Of a stretch of DNA of 64,000 bases, positions 25,501 to 37,500 are shown one piece after another. This stretch comes from Lethocerus indicus. Its lineage: Eukaryota > Arthropoda > Insecta > Hemiptera > Belostomatidae. A program made the translations under genes and the position numbers. How positions within the stretch are numbered: position 1 is the stretch's first letter; each line of letters begins with the position of its first letter. The stretch spans positions 2,979,204 through 3,043,203 of the forward strand of contig JACDQD010000009.1 of NCBI GenBank assembly GCA_019843655.1. The letters are read 5' to 3'. The notes beneath the pieces were generated by a model, which did no database searches, was not told the origin of the DNA, and worked only from the letters and a program-made list of their open reading frames with translations.

Positions 25501-28009
25501 GCAAGGAAACTGATTTTTGGGAATATCATTGTACTGTCGTACAGGTCTCACACATATGTGAGATTATGTAGACTGGTTTCGTCCCCTCGACAACACAGTA
25601 TTTATATATAGAGAGAATTTTCTTTTTCTTTTAAGTTCATTTACTCGTTCGGTTGACATCAAATGCCTCGCGACAGTGACGAGATACTAATAGCATCAAT
25701 TGTATCGTTAGCATCTGGTGTCAAAGAAGAAAAATAACTCAATAAAAAATTTCTAAACGCCGTAATGAGGAAAACGGAGAGTGAAAAAATGTTCTCGAAA
25801 CTGAAAATAATATCTCCAAATTCTATTAAGAGGCATTCAGAATAATGAGCCACTAGATAAATGCCGGTAGTTAAATCAATAAATCAATCAGAACGATGTT
25901 CCCGTTCGTTATCTACTAAAGTGGGTCTAAGCCCGGCGAGGACCAATTGACATATAAGTGACATTCGAAGAGGAAGACAGTATTGGAGGTCAAGTGTCAA
26001 CATTGAGATACGTCGGAATGGAATCTACTACTGTCACATTCACCACTTTCATTTCTACTTTCCAAAATGGTAACACTGAACATATACCACCCATAAAGAA
26101 TTAAACAGTCATCAAGAACTAATCCAGTTCGGTCTAGAGTTTATGGAAGTTTCCGCCAGATAATATTACGTTAATTATTGTAAAAAGTACGGCTATAGAA
26201 AAGGTAAACGCCCGAGAGATTATTCGCCGGAGGAAAAAATATTAATTAAATTATTATGTAAATAAATTGCGGTAAAAGTACCCGAGCTAAAAACGGAAAA
26301 AGGTCCAGTCACGAGAAACCCGAATTTTAATAAGAGGCCAAAGGGCAGTTGTAGTTCAACACCCTATTATTTATCATCGCTATGCAAATTTATAAGGTTA
26401 TCGCCGTTAAATATTCGTCGCAAATGTAAGGCCGAAATCCGAGAATTGAAATAAAATAATAAATAACTTTTCAGGTTTTGAAAGAAAATTTGGTACGGCT
26501 GGACGGAGTGGACTTGTTGTTTGGCGGAAAGTTGTGGCCCGAGTGTTGACTTAGGAGGAATTTACTTAGTTGACGATTCCGATCTCGCATCGGCTCGCCT
26601 CGCTTTAGATTCGGCCGGCGTTGCGTCCCAGGCCCACAACACTTAGCCGGCCACATGCCAAGAAAACCCCAATCTTCAATTCCAACAATGTCACCAATTA
26701 CAAATAAAACAACAAATATATAATGTACATTAGGGGGAATATAACGGCCCAATCGAGCACTGCCGGCGGCGGGACGCCGGAACATGTCCAGGGTCTGAAG
26801 ATGGGACAGTATTTTCTTAATCTATTTCCTCCACCTATGTTATTTTATAATTCGGCTTGCTCGTGGGGATTATGTCACGTTGAACATCCCGTGGTTCCTC
26901 TGGGAGATCAATAATTAAAGTTTATGAAAACACTTCACACTTTCTATAAATAAATAAGCAGGTGGATTATAATAGATCGCGAGAGAGCGTTGACATTATA
27001 AAAGCTCGCGGCAACCACGGACCTGTAATGTAAATTGGGGCGAAATTCACCGGTTTGCGAAACGAGACCGGCCCCGGTTAATGTTCCGAACCCGCCCTGA
27101 TTAAGTGGGGACATCTCGCCAATTACATTACAACTCGATCCGAAAAAACTTTCACACAATGGACTAAAAAAAGAAACCCCTGGGGGCCGTTCGAATGAAT
27201 TTTACCGAAGGAGAATAAATAAAAACCACTCCCGAATATATTACGCAGAAGCCACAATGTTGCGTCAGTTTATTGCGAGTTTTAAAAGCTGTTTCGATAA
27301 AAAAAAATTGTTCTCAAATCTTCAATATTTGCGATAAACAAGACGCCGAAAGTGCTTGAAAAATGTCGCACAGAAAGTGGAACAGTGTATAAAACAGATG
27401 AAAAAATACTCTCCGGGAATTCTGTGTAATTGCAGTTGCATAATGGAATCGAGCCTTATCTGTAGGAACGGGCGATAAAACTGGTACATGCACGAGTCGA
27501 ATCCCGACTTCTATGCTCCTTAATCTGCATTCTGCATCCGCGTTCGGATTCCATCTGTATTCGCGCCAGTTTCTAACTTTTCATGAGAGTCCCATTTTGA
27601 AATTTTAACAAATAAACATTATTCAAAAGTAAACCCTTGACCTTTTCAAATTGACCCTTGTCAATGTTGTTATACTGACGTAACACTGTGTGAATTAAAA
27701 CAAAGTGGGTAACTAACTGGGTGACTTGGTTAACTAAATTGAAAATGTAATAAAGTTGATCAAAACCCTTTAAAAATAACCATTATTAAATAGTTTTAAT
27801 ATACTGGCAAAGGGACTGTTTTAGCAGGCCGAAACCACGTTAACTAATTTCTGCCCCATTTCCATTAAACAACGTAGAACGTAAAAGGGTAGTCTTTGTG
27901 CTCTCGCGATAAAAATCTCGAATTCATGCGCACGTGAATCTGTAACAATTTCTATAAATATTCACCGATCAGATGAAAAATTCATTCTAACGATACGGGC
28001 GGCAAACAC
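22511..28009. other. intergenic stretch with a GC-rich patch
   Basis: No gene recognised. At 24480-24760 a GC- and CpG-rich patch keeps four frames on both strands open for 77-114 codons, which is expected from composition. A 135-codon minus ORF (23332-23739) has low-complexity GC-rich content and no domain I know. A B-box-like word (GAGTCGAATCCCGAC) lies near 27495-27510. Confidence 0.5.
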
Positions 28010-28075
28010 GGAGCACTGGTATGAACCTACCTCCGTTTGAATATAACTCAGGGTTATCGCTCTACCCAGAGTCTC
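28010..28075 (-). repeat. tRNA-like sequence, probable SINE head
   Basis: The minus strand reads CTCTGGGTAGAGCGATAACC ... GGTAGGTTCATACCAGTGCTCC. This resembles the D-arm/A-box (GGGTAGAGC) and T-arm/B-box (GGTTCATACC) order of a tRNA with roughly correct spacing. The acceptor stem does not pair well. I read it as a degenerate tRNA-derived SINE or tRNA pseudogene. Confidence 0.45.
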
Positions 28076-30392
28076 GAATTTACAGAATAACGACATCCGA
28101 AGGTTTTTACGCGAGTGCTTAAGGCATACTTTAGGTAAATATTTTAAACCGGTACGCCTTACCGAGTACTCTCTGCGATCCTTAGAGTGCAGTATTTTCA
28201 GTCGCCAATGAAGTTATTGACTGCGTAAAAGTCGGACACTTACCTGTAACAAGGAAAAAATATATATATGAGTCATGATCATGGTGTTTATACAAAAAAA
28301 TGTTGTTATTTCAAATACAAATACAATAAATGAATGGCTTGTAATAAAAATTGGGAGTCATTAATTTGGCTCGAATCATCATACTCGTAGACAAATTTAA
28401 ACTTCAAATTTTGTGTACCAATAATGCGTGCACTTATTAAAACTAATTATTAAAATTCAAATACACATACACGCTTTCAACTAATATACTGTAATTTCGA
28501 GAATCAACTGAATGATTTGCTAAAATGGACCGAAGTTGAAAATGTTTTACAAATACATTCAGAACAATCGTTGCTCCTTTCATCGGGGTTCACCCGAGAA
28601 TCGGAACAGACCGGGCATCATCCACGATCATCATCAATTGGGTTCAGGAGTTTGTTCCTAAGGAAGAGGAACGGTCCCCCGTTGAATTTTTCAGCCCTTG
28701 AACTCCCACCTGGAGGATCCCGTGAATTAAATATCGGCACTATCGTTTTTGCTAACGAGCACCGCGATAAGGGTAACCCACAATAAGGGGAACTGTATGT
28801 TGCGGGTAAACTTGAATAAAACAGGACCTCAGGGGGCGCCCTATAAATAAGCGGTCTGAAGAAGGTTCGCGCTTGTTCGGCAACTTAAGAACATTGACCG
28901 AAGGCCGGTGTATGTGGAAATGACCGGGCGGTATTTCCACTCTTCACCAACGTGAATTTCATCGTCCCGAAATACCTAAAAGATTCAAAATATTCGCATC
29001 GCTCGGTCGGTTTGGCCCGAATTAAATCGGAGCTCAACCGAGCGCTGTTGAACGTTTTAATTCAACCGACACAACCTAATTTTCCACGGCACTATAATAT
29101 TGTGTCAAAGGGAATTCTATCGAAGTGAGGAACTACATGCATCATATAAGTTATTATAAAGTACAATAACTGAATGACAAAATGTGAATGCTTTTAAACA
29201 TTCTTTCATATAGTTTAATGACATCGACGCTTAGTTAAATTTCACAATTTTTTCAATTTTTAAACGATTCAAAATTAAAATAATTTTTTAAATCAAACTG
29301 CTCCTCTGACGGCTACTGTTAATACTGCACCCGTAACTTAATTACAAAAGCAATACAATTTCTTTTATAACAACAGGAAAACCCAACTGGAAAAGCAGAA
29401 CTTTGTAAGGGTCGACAAAATAAATAGACGTCGGGAGAGGCGGAGGAGAATGAAAAGTTATAAGTCCCAATAGGGCCTTGAGAAACCCGAGACCCGGCGA
29501 AATGGAGGCCCGAAAATTGGGAAGGGGTTCAGCAATTTCACCATTAAAATAGTCCACGACTTGAAGCCGGATTCCGGACTCTTATAATATTAGAATTGGC
29601 CACAGTTGAACGATCGAACGAATTTTATCTCGTTAAAGTGTAGTCCAATTTATTCCCTCCTTTAGTCGAACTAATGGGAAAACCCAGTTTTATTTTGAGC
29701 CGAATTATTCGATATTATATATCTGGAAGAAATCCTTTGAATATCTACAAAGATGCGGGGTAAAGGATGTATTAAGTTCAATCTCAAGTAATTATTTCGG
29801 AAACTTCAATTTTTTAAGGTGAAGTACAATTTAAGACTATTTATGACTCATTGAGTATAAGATTTTTAAAATAAATAATGTTCAAGTCGTAATAAATTAC
29901 CTTTGTAATTATACACTAAACAATTCTACAAAATCCTATAGATTCCGAACGTAAGACCTAAATCTGGTAGAATACGAATACAACAATAATTTTGATATTT
30001 AAACCTGATATAATTTCCTTATATTAACTAATTGTGCATCTTGTAAAATTCACAAAAATAAACTTCCGGCTACGACCTAGCCGGAGACCAGGCACGAATA
30101 AACCTAGAATACTTTTATGTGGCAGTTAACTGGCAACAAAGGAAACCGATCTTGCCAAGATTACGGCCGGGCATTAAGAAAACGCGGCCGTGCGACTTTA
30201 TCAAGAAAGCCGTTGTTGAAGGGGCGCCACGGAAATGACCGATGGCCATTAGCACTAGAGTTGAAAAAGAAATGATGCGAAGCGTTACATAATAATTTCC
30301 CTTCCGCGTTCAAAGAGATTTTCTAGTGTACAAAACTTAAAACAAGCTGACGGTTCGGCTCAAATAATGCAACGGAAATTGCACTCCCCTTT
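28076..30392. other. intergenic stretch, no gene recognised
   Basis: AT-rich. The longest ORF is 89 codons (28517-28786, +). I see no repeats or RNA genes I can support. Confidence 0.5.
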
Positions 30393-30471
30393 ACAATATA
30401 ATATACAATAATTACACTACATAATACTATAATATACAATAATTATAGTATTTATATACAATAATTTATAC
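30393..30471. repeat. AT-rich imperfect tandem repeat
   Basis: Three units of about 28 bp share TATAATATACAATAATTA. The middle unit is extended to CTATAATATACAATAATTATAG, which is nearly palindromic. This is local low-complexity DNA. Confidence 0.6.
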
Positions 30472-30722
30472 TGATGAGTAATAACTTCGTGTCACACACG
30501 ACAATACGGCAATACTGAATTACTTGAATATCCCAAGACCTTATGCCATATTATGCGACAATATGTAGTATGTATAGTGGTGATACTGCGCAGACAGTGT
30601 TTTATGCCAAGCAATGACAGTTAATTGTGTTGTCAATAATGTAATTAAAATAATAGAAAGGTGTTTCAAATTTTTGTCTACAAAAACAGTTACGTGACTC
30701 ATTGAACATTCGAAAATACTAA

Positions 30723-30922
30723 CTCGCGCTACGTTTCGCTCTAAATACTGCCCGGCGACTGCTTCTTTAAGCTTGAATTCTAAACTAATCTGTTTCCCTT
30801 CATCGTGGGATACTTTTTTTGCCGTTTGTTCCTAGCCGGGGAATCTTCCTCGAGAGAAAGTTTTCCTCGTTTCCGAGCAAATCACCCGCGTTCCACTGAC
30901 CTCGCGGAGGGAAAACCCTAAT
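30723..30922 (+). repeat. dispersed repeat R2, longest copy
   Basis: About 200 bp. The left half (GCTACGTTTCGCTCTAAATA ... GGCGACTGCTTCTTTAAGC ... TCTGTTTCCCTTCATCGTGG) aligns with 18649 and 48747. The right half (GGGGAATCTTCCTCGAGAGA, TTTTCCTCGTTTCCGAGCA) aligns with 35060-35145. It links the other copies into one family. No coding sequence or terminal repeats are visible. Confidence 0.65.
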
Positions 30923-31951
30923 CCACTTTTCCGGAGATAATGGATCGTTTGGGGGGGGGGCAGAGGGGGAACACCCCTTCGAGCGCGAAGGGGTTGAAGC
31001 GAAGTGCGTGGAAGTCAATGGGTCGTGTTTGTCTTTTCCGGAAAGATACGGAGGGCACTTCAGGCTGCTGGAGCCGCCCCCTCCCATCCGTAATCAGAAT
31101 GTTGGCTACAACTTTCTTAATTGTTTAACCCGGCGTTCTTTCGTTGAACGTTCCCAAGTTTCTTATCTCGGCCGGGAACTGGATTCGAGAGCTGTACGTC
31201 TCTCTACAAAGTTGCCCGATTCACTACCACCAGCCGCATTATGGGGAAGACATCCATTCGGGACTATATCAGAGGATATATCCGGCACTATTAAAGCCGG
31301 AATTGAGAATCAATATAAAGTGTACGTTCCTGCAACTGTTTTCCATCTTCACTCGGGTTAAATATTCGATTATTACTAACGAACGTTATCGTGAAATTCA
31401 CAGTTGCTGACTAATAATACATGTTCTGGTAATGAGGAGCGATAAATTGAATCGAAACTCGTATTTCGTAAAATATTCCGCAGACGGAGGCCGCAACCGT
31501 TGCAGGCCTATTTGTACGCCGATAGTTAGGACGGCGTTATATATGGCGCTCGTCCTCTATCCCCCGTTCGCGCGATATATCTCCCTGAAAAATTGTTGGC
31601 GATTTCGCGGCGGTTCAATCCCGGAGGTAGGACAGCGTCGGTTTCTGGAACGAGCCGGGAATTTCTGGCCGATCGTAACAAATTGGGGCGCGGGCATTTG
31701 CCCGAATATTCGGGGGAGGAAAAAACCGGTACAATTCTCAGGGCATAGTTTAAATTATCAGTTTTTCGTCTGTAGATATCACTTTCGCAGTCAATTCAAT
31801 TGTGTCTGTGTCATTAAACAATGAACAGTTATATTGATATAATCCGGTTGTATATGATTGGGTTATCGTCGGAATGATTTTCCAATAAAAGTATTGTCCC
31901 GAATCGCCAAGCTATTTAATTTATTTTAACCAATTGAAATTTCCATTTGAA
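30923..31951. other. intergenic stretch with unrecognised ORFs
   Basis: It starts with a G10 run (about 30951-30960). Plus-strand ORFs 31008-31361 (117 codons) and 31432-31824 (130 codons, ATG at 31432, rich in Arg, Cys and Pro) follow each other but have no domain I recognise. I could not find convincing splice sites tying them together. Confidence 0.4.
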
Positions 31952-32025
31952 GAACAATTCGAACCGTCAACGGAGAATCTAAGCTATGCCACTATGCGCT
32001 CTAACCACTAAGCCAGAGCCTCTAA
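31952..32025 (-). repeat. tRNA-like sequence, probable SINE head
   Basis: The minus strand carries TGGCTTAGTGG (a good A-box, 32016-32006), followed by TTAGAGCGC and, about 40 bases later, GGTTCGAATTG (partial B-box, near 31965-31955). A second A-box, TAGCTTAGCGG, lies on the plus strand at about 32088-32098. The two head-to-head A-boxes suggest two tRNA-derived remnants. Neither forms a full cloverleaf by eye. Confidence 0.45.
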
Positions 32026-35025
32026 TCAACGCCGATTTCGGAATTTCCCCTCAATCGCACTTCCCCCCCTTTGATGGAGGCCCGTCATAGCTTAGCGGTT
32101 GGATCTACGAGGGTTAAACGCGATCTACTACCGATTTTCACCGAAAATTATCACCGTTAACAACCGGCAGTTGTGACCGAATCGCTGAATGAACAATTCA
32201 CTATCGTCAATACTTACAATGTCCAATGTAAACCCGACATTTTGATTAATTCTCTCAAGAAACAGCAAAATATTTTACAAATAAAACTAAACTCATAATA
32301 TGTGTCTAGAACTCGGTGAGGGCCAACCAGACAAGTGAATTAAATTCCCGGCTAAATGAGACCATAATTCGAACTGAACCCTGCATTTACGTCATAAGGT
32401 ATTTAATGTAATACCAATGCCAACAGTGATAGTAGCAATGTCAATACCTACTATTAGGGCTGATATTGGAGCCATGTGGCTAGGGCTCGTATGTTTGAGG
32501 TCGAAGGGATGGAATATCAACCTCCGAGGGGAAATTGTCGCATTTACTACTATGTTACTCTGTGTACAACACCCTCGGGTCTACCTATTTTTCGGTATTT
32601 CGATTCTACTCACATCCCTGTATTTTAATACCGTTAATAATCCATAAGAAGGTAATGGAAACAACATCCTTCACCAAAACCAGTAATATTTTAAGACGAA
32701 TTGAATGAATACCAAATCATTAATGAAGGATAAGAAAAAATGCGATATTTTATGCTCCCATTGTTATCTGTACTTCCAATTAGGTAGTGATAAATATTCA
32801 GTGCGTGTGTTCAGTGCGTCTTTAACTATATTTAGGTTCGTCAACAATTCGTCAATATATAAAGGCGGTGCAAACACACTCGAGCCCCGTCCAATTTTTC
32901 CGTTGACAGCTATGTATCTGTGAGATGATCATGTATTATTCATACGGTTAGGTATTGCCGCAACTTGAGAGCCCGAGGAGCGCACAGCATCCCCGCCCCG
33001 CCCCGGGGAGATGCCATTTCGGTTGGCGTATTGAAGAATGCCCGCCGCCGTACCCAATCCAGTTACATCCCTTTGGTCTCCTCCCGTTTCCTGTCCTTCG
33101 AACTGTTCCCCCTTTTCACCCCGGTTTTCCGACTCTACTTTCACCACTCGTCTACTAGGATCGTATACTAGATCTCAGTTTCGCATCATCGAGATCGCAC
33201 TGCGGTGAAAAACTCGATGATTCTTGCTTTTATATTTAATTTTTTCGGAACGTCAAACGCCTGATTTAGTGTACAGTCAATAGTCAATTTTAATTTCGTT
33301 TCCACGCCAGAAGATTTCAACTTCGTGTATAAGACGTATTACAGAGAAACTTTCTTTTAATAATCTCTAGCTTCAAAGGTGAAGTCATGAACTCCCCATG
33401 TAGAATTATCCATCATAATATTTTAGAATATCCTGGTTTCTGATGGTAGCATGCAGTAAAGTCAATAAGCATTCCATAAAAATGAATAACCATTAGGGAT
33501 AATAAGGGTTGAAATTTCAGACAGATTAGGGGCGCAGGTACGGGGGCGACAATTTGACAACTCCGTCGTCAATTAGCCTTCCGCGGAGTTTAACCGGCCG
33601 AAAATTAACTTCGGTCTCTCCGCCGTTATATAATTATATCCCGTGGCGATGAATATGCAAAGCGGTGTCAGCCGCGAGGCCGCAGTGAAGCCAACGGCGC
33701 GAGAATTGCATCTTGGGGGGGGGGGGTTTTAAAAGTGCCCTCTCGATCGGTAGGGAAATCCTCTTCTGGTCTTATTCACTCTAAGAAGAAGTCTCTTCCC
33801 CCCGCCCCTTTTGTTCGGATTCAATCGCTTCGAGCAGATGAAAGAGATGACGGGCCATGAAAGTATCGATTGTTAAAGTCCTAGACGGCGGGACTACTTA
33901 TTCTTCCAACTTTCAGACATACCTTGATTATTATTTAGCCGCATATAACATAGATATATATATTATGTATCATGTTCTTATTCTACAAAGTCCACTCGCA
34001 AAAAATTAGAATTTTTAAATAAATGAAACATTATGATTTTATCTTTATCCATGATATATAAACATTAAAATTAGATTAAAAAATAAGAGTGCGATGATAA
34101 CCATAATTATGTTTTATCTGTATCTATGTATCTATGACGACAATCTTATATCATTAATATAACGTTCCTCTTATCCCTTGACGTACCTAACAAAATTCGC
34201 GCGAAAATATTTAGGAATATCATACATTTATCAATATTTTGCAACTACTATATGTAATTATTCTTAATTAGAGTTACATAATGCTTAATTAAATGTATAC
34301 GATTCTCGCGTTCGTTTTTAACGGCACGTTCAATTCATAGTACGGAGTATACAATTGAAATGTAGGACCATGTGCCAAAAATACAAATGCGATCTGCACA
34401 GAAGAAGGGGAAAGTAAATGGTCCATGAAAATAAACGAATAACTTCAAAATAACGAACTCACTTTACCGTCACCTGTCGGACGATATATTTGAGGCCAGC
34501 GTAGAAAACGTTTAATACGAGCAATATCAATAAACAAAAATCTATTCATAAGTTCAAATCCCCGAACCCAAATATCGCGATGATACAAACGCTGATTCTG
34601 GCATTGTGAACGTCCTTGTTTGTTCCGCTAGACTAGAGAAGACCGTCCACAAATAAACCGTCCGGACTTTAATGCGCATACCTATTTAGACTGCCGACAT
34701 TCCACATTGCGAATGAAGATCTGCAAACCGAGATCTGTAAATGTTGGACATTAATCACGGCCAATGCTGGTGCCGGCTCCATCCAGAAAATAATCGACGA
34801 AGCTATAGGACCAGGGAACGCTGGTATAATAAATTGCCCTCTCGCTAATCAGAGTATTCGCTCACAGCCCGCTTTAAATACAACTCATGCCATTCATGCT
34901 ACTAAGAAACGATAGCTTCTGTCATTCCCAGTTCGTAGGAGAGAGCAATTATGGATTGGAAATCTTTCAACGTAATATTTCCTGTAAGTTTTCTCTCAAT
35001 AATGCCTGACAACGCCTTCATTAAC
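32026..35025. other. intergenic stretch, no gene recognised
   Basis: AT-rich, with a G14 run at about 33714-33727 and several overlapping short ORFs at 32929-33171 in a GC-richer patch. Nothing is recognisable as coding. Confidence 0.5.
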
Positions 35026-35145
35026 CTAAAATTCTGAACTAATTCTCTGTTATTTCTCTCAGGGAATCTTCGTTAGGGAAACTTTTCCTCGATTCCGAGC
35101 ACAGCACCCTATCCCTGTTTCTGACAGCGCTGACAGGAGAAACCA
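35026..35145 (+). repeat. dispersed repeat R2, right-half copy
   Basis: TAAAATTCTGAACTAATTCT ... AGGGAATCTTCGTTAGGGAA ... TTTTCCTCGATTCCGAGCA aligns with 30772-30922 in the same order and orientation. The left half of the repeat is not visible upstream. Confidence 0.6.
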
Positions 35146-37430
35146 AACCTGGAATATCTTTTAAATATTTCTCCAGTTACTAAGTAAAATACAGAGTATG
35201 CAATGGATTGGTAGACAGTCTCAAATTAACGCCCAATCTTTCACACAAGTTGGATTATAGAAAATACTATCTTGAGTGGTGCACTAGATAAAATGAATTT
35301 GACATAACTAGAATGCAAAATGTTCTGAATTATTTTCCTGCTCAATCGTTGTTCCTCAGAGGCTTTGAATAACCAAGTTGATAGCGTAAGTAGTAGGAAA
35401 CCCGACTAATGCAGTTCGACACCGGCCAAATTGAAGAACGGCGGCCACGTTTAATTAGCCCGCAATAATGCGGGCCAGATTAATTTCAAACAGACAATAA
35501 CGAGAACGAAATCTCATTACGTTTTCCATTAGGGCCTTCTTTGTCCGGGGCCATAGGGCCGGGGCTCCCCCGTACTAATCAGATCGAACGGCCGTATCCG
35601 CCGCAGCCCTCCAGACTTTAATTGTGCGGACAAAAGGTACAGAGGGCCCTAATAGCGGCCCTACCGGCTGAGTCTAGGTCACAGTCACAACCAAAGGAAC
35701 CTAATCGGAGCTAACTAGGCACCTAGAGATTATATCGGCAGTTCCCAGGTCTGAATAATCTATGCGGGGCGGATAATGATATTTGTTTTGTATTGTAAAA
35801 CAAAACTCAGCCCTAAGTACCAGTTATCGACTACACTACAGTTTTTGTCTGGTTATAAAAAGGATATAAAAGAGTGGAAGTAGGCTAGGGTGAAATAGGC
35901 AGAATTTAAATTATTTATTAATCCTTCCTATTCGTTTTGGGAATTTCGTAACATAATGGAGGTTCGTAAAAAGAAGTGAATATTTATGAACACAATCGCA
36001 GCAAAGAACAGAAGGCAACATCAAGAGATATGAAGATTAAAAAACTCATCAAATCTCAAGCTTGATATTAACGAGAGAATAATGAAAAGGTGACCGTTGC
36101 GAAATGAAAAGGGAAAATGATTAGGAAGAATGTGCGACAAAGGGAAACGAATGAACGCACCTTATGAGACGGTTTGATAAATACATGGTTGGCACGTATT
36201 AAGTAACACGTAGTAAGTAATCGCCCATACTTTATTTTCATAACAGTTCACTGACAGGGCTGATAGGATGCCTAATCGCCGGCCGTATTCTGTACAATAC
36301 TGAACAACTAAATTGTTGAATATGAAATAAATGTCTTGATCATTGCACAAGTTGCTAAAGAATTACCTGAGGTCGAATTATATTAACGTCAAAAATAATT
36401 AAATGGGGCGCTTATTTTTAGTTTGAAAATAATTCAAATTGTGTTCTACAATTACTGTCGCATGTAATTATGAAATCCAAACAATCATTTTCAAATAATC
36501 CGAATTTACAATTAATGCCACTTGGGAATAATTTAAGGCCAAATGCTGGCTTAGACAAAAATAGAAAACCGTACGATTTGCATAAGCCACTCAAACTAAC
36601 GGACAACATAAAGATAAATAATAAACTGTAATCGTCCCCAATCCCCGGTCAACCTATTTACATATAAAAGGTAAAGGTGGATTAAGAAGGCCGGCCGTTT
36701 CTTAAAGAAGTTTTAAAATGTTAATGGAGGCTACTTAGCTATAGAGGAGTTAACGAGGCACAATTTGCAAAAAAACGGGACAGGAGAGGAAAAGGAAAAA
36801 GTTAGGAAAAAATCCAGAGCCGGGTAAAAAAATTTTCTCTACCCTTTCAGAGATTCGCCGCCATTCGTTTTGGGGCCTTCGTTAAAACGACCGAATTTAA
36901 CTCCGGGAGCCCGCGGGGCCATCCCTATCTCGACTACACAGAGGCCTCGTCCGGTAATAAAAAAATATAGAAAATAAAAAAGGTCAGAAGAAAAAAGTAG
37001 ACTTAAAGTGGAAATGGAACCCTTCAGACATGGTGACTTGGTTTAGAAACGGTGACGAAGCTTAGGGACGGTATTCGTAAAATATTTACCGCGGAAAATT
37101 AGAATGGCATTTCTACTGTATACTTACATCCAGAGTAAATAAAGGAATACAATTTTAGAAAAGATCTTTCTATGCTTACAAATAAGATAAACAGTTAAGT
37201 CAACAGACAGGTTTCAACGCTTGCATTTTTTTTCTTCGCACAGACCACTTCGATACTCTAAGTCTATTTACCGAGGAGGGACGAGCCCGTATAAATATTG
37301 GAGACTTGGGGTCGACACGATATCGAGGACAGAGGAAATGGAATGTCGATAAAAGAAAAATAAGTAAGACTTCCGGTCAGGAAACGAAGCGCGTGACCCG
37401 AGTCGTGAAACTCGAGGGGACATGACTTGG
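35146..37430. other. intergenic stretch, no gene recognised
   Basis: A GC-richer patch near 35430-35680 is followed by AT-rich DNA. There are no long ORFs and no repeats I can assign. Confidence 0.5.
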
Positions 37431-37500
37431 GCCCCGCATAGCTCACTCGGTTAATATCAACTTTAAAATAGTATATTCCTTCGAATCGAAATAGAGGCAA
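37431..37500 (+). repeat. tRNA-like sequence, probable SINE head
   Basis: GCCCCGCATAGCTCACTCGG followed by TTAATATCAA has the layout of a tRNA 5' half, with an acceptor-like 7-mer and then the A-box TAGCTCACTCGG. TTCCTTCGAATCGAAAT about 45 bases later matches a weak B-box. No 3' strand pairs with GCCCCGC. Read as a degenerate tRNA or SINE. Confidence 0.45.

Noticed and set aside
30800..31128. Opposing ORFs near the G10 run
   Set aside because: Both overlap the R2 repeat or homopolymer sequence; no coding signal.
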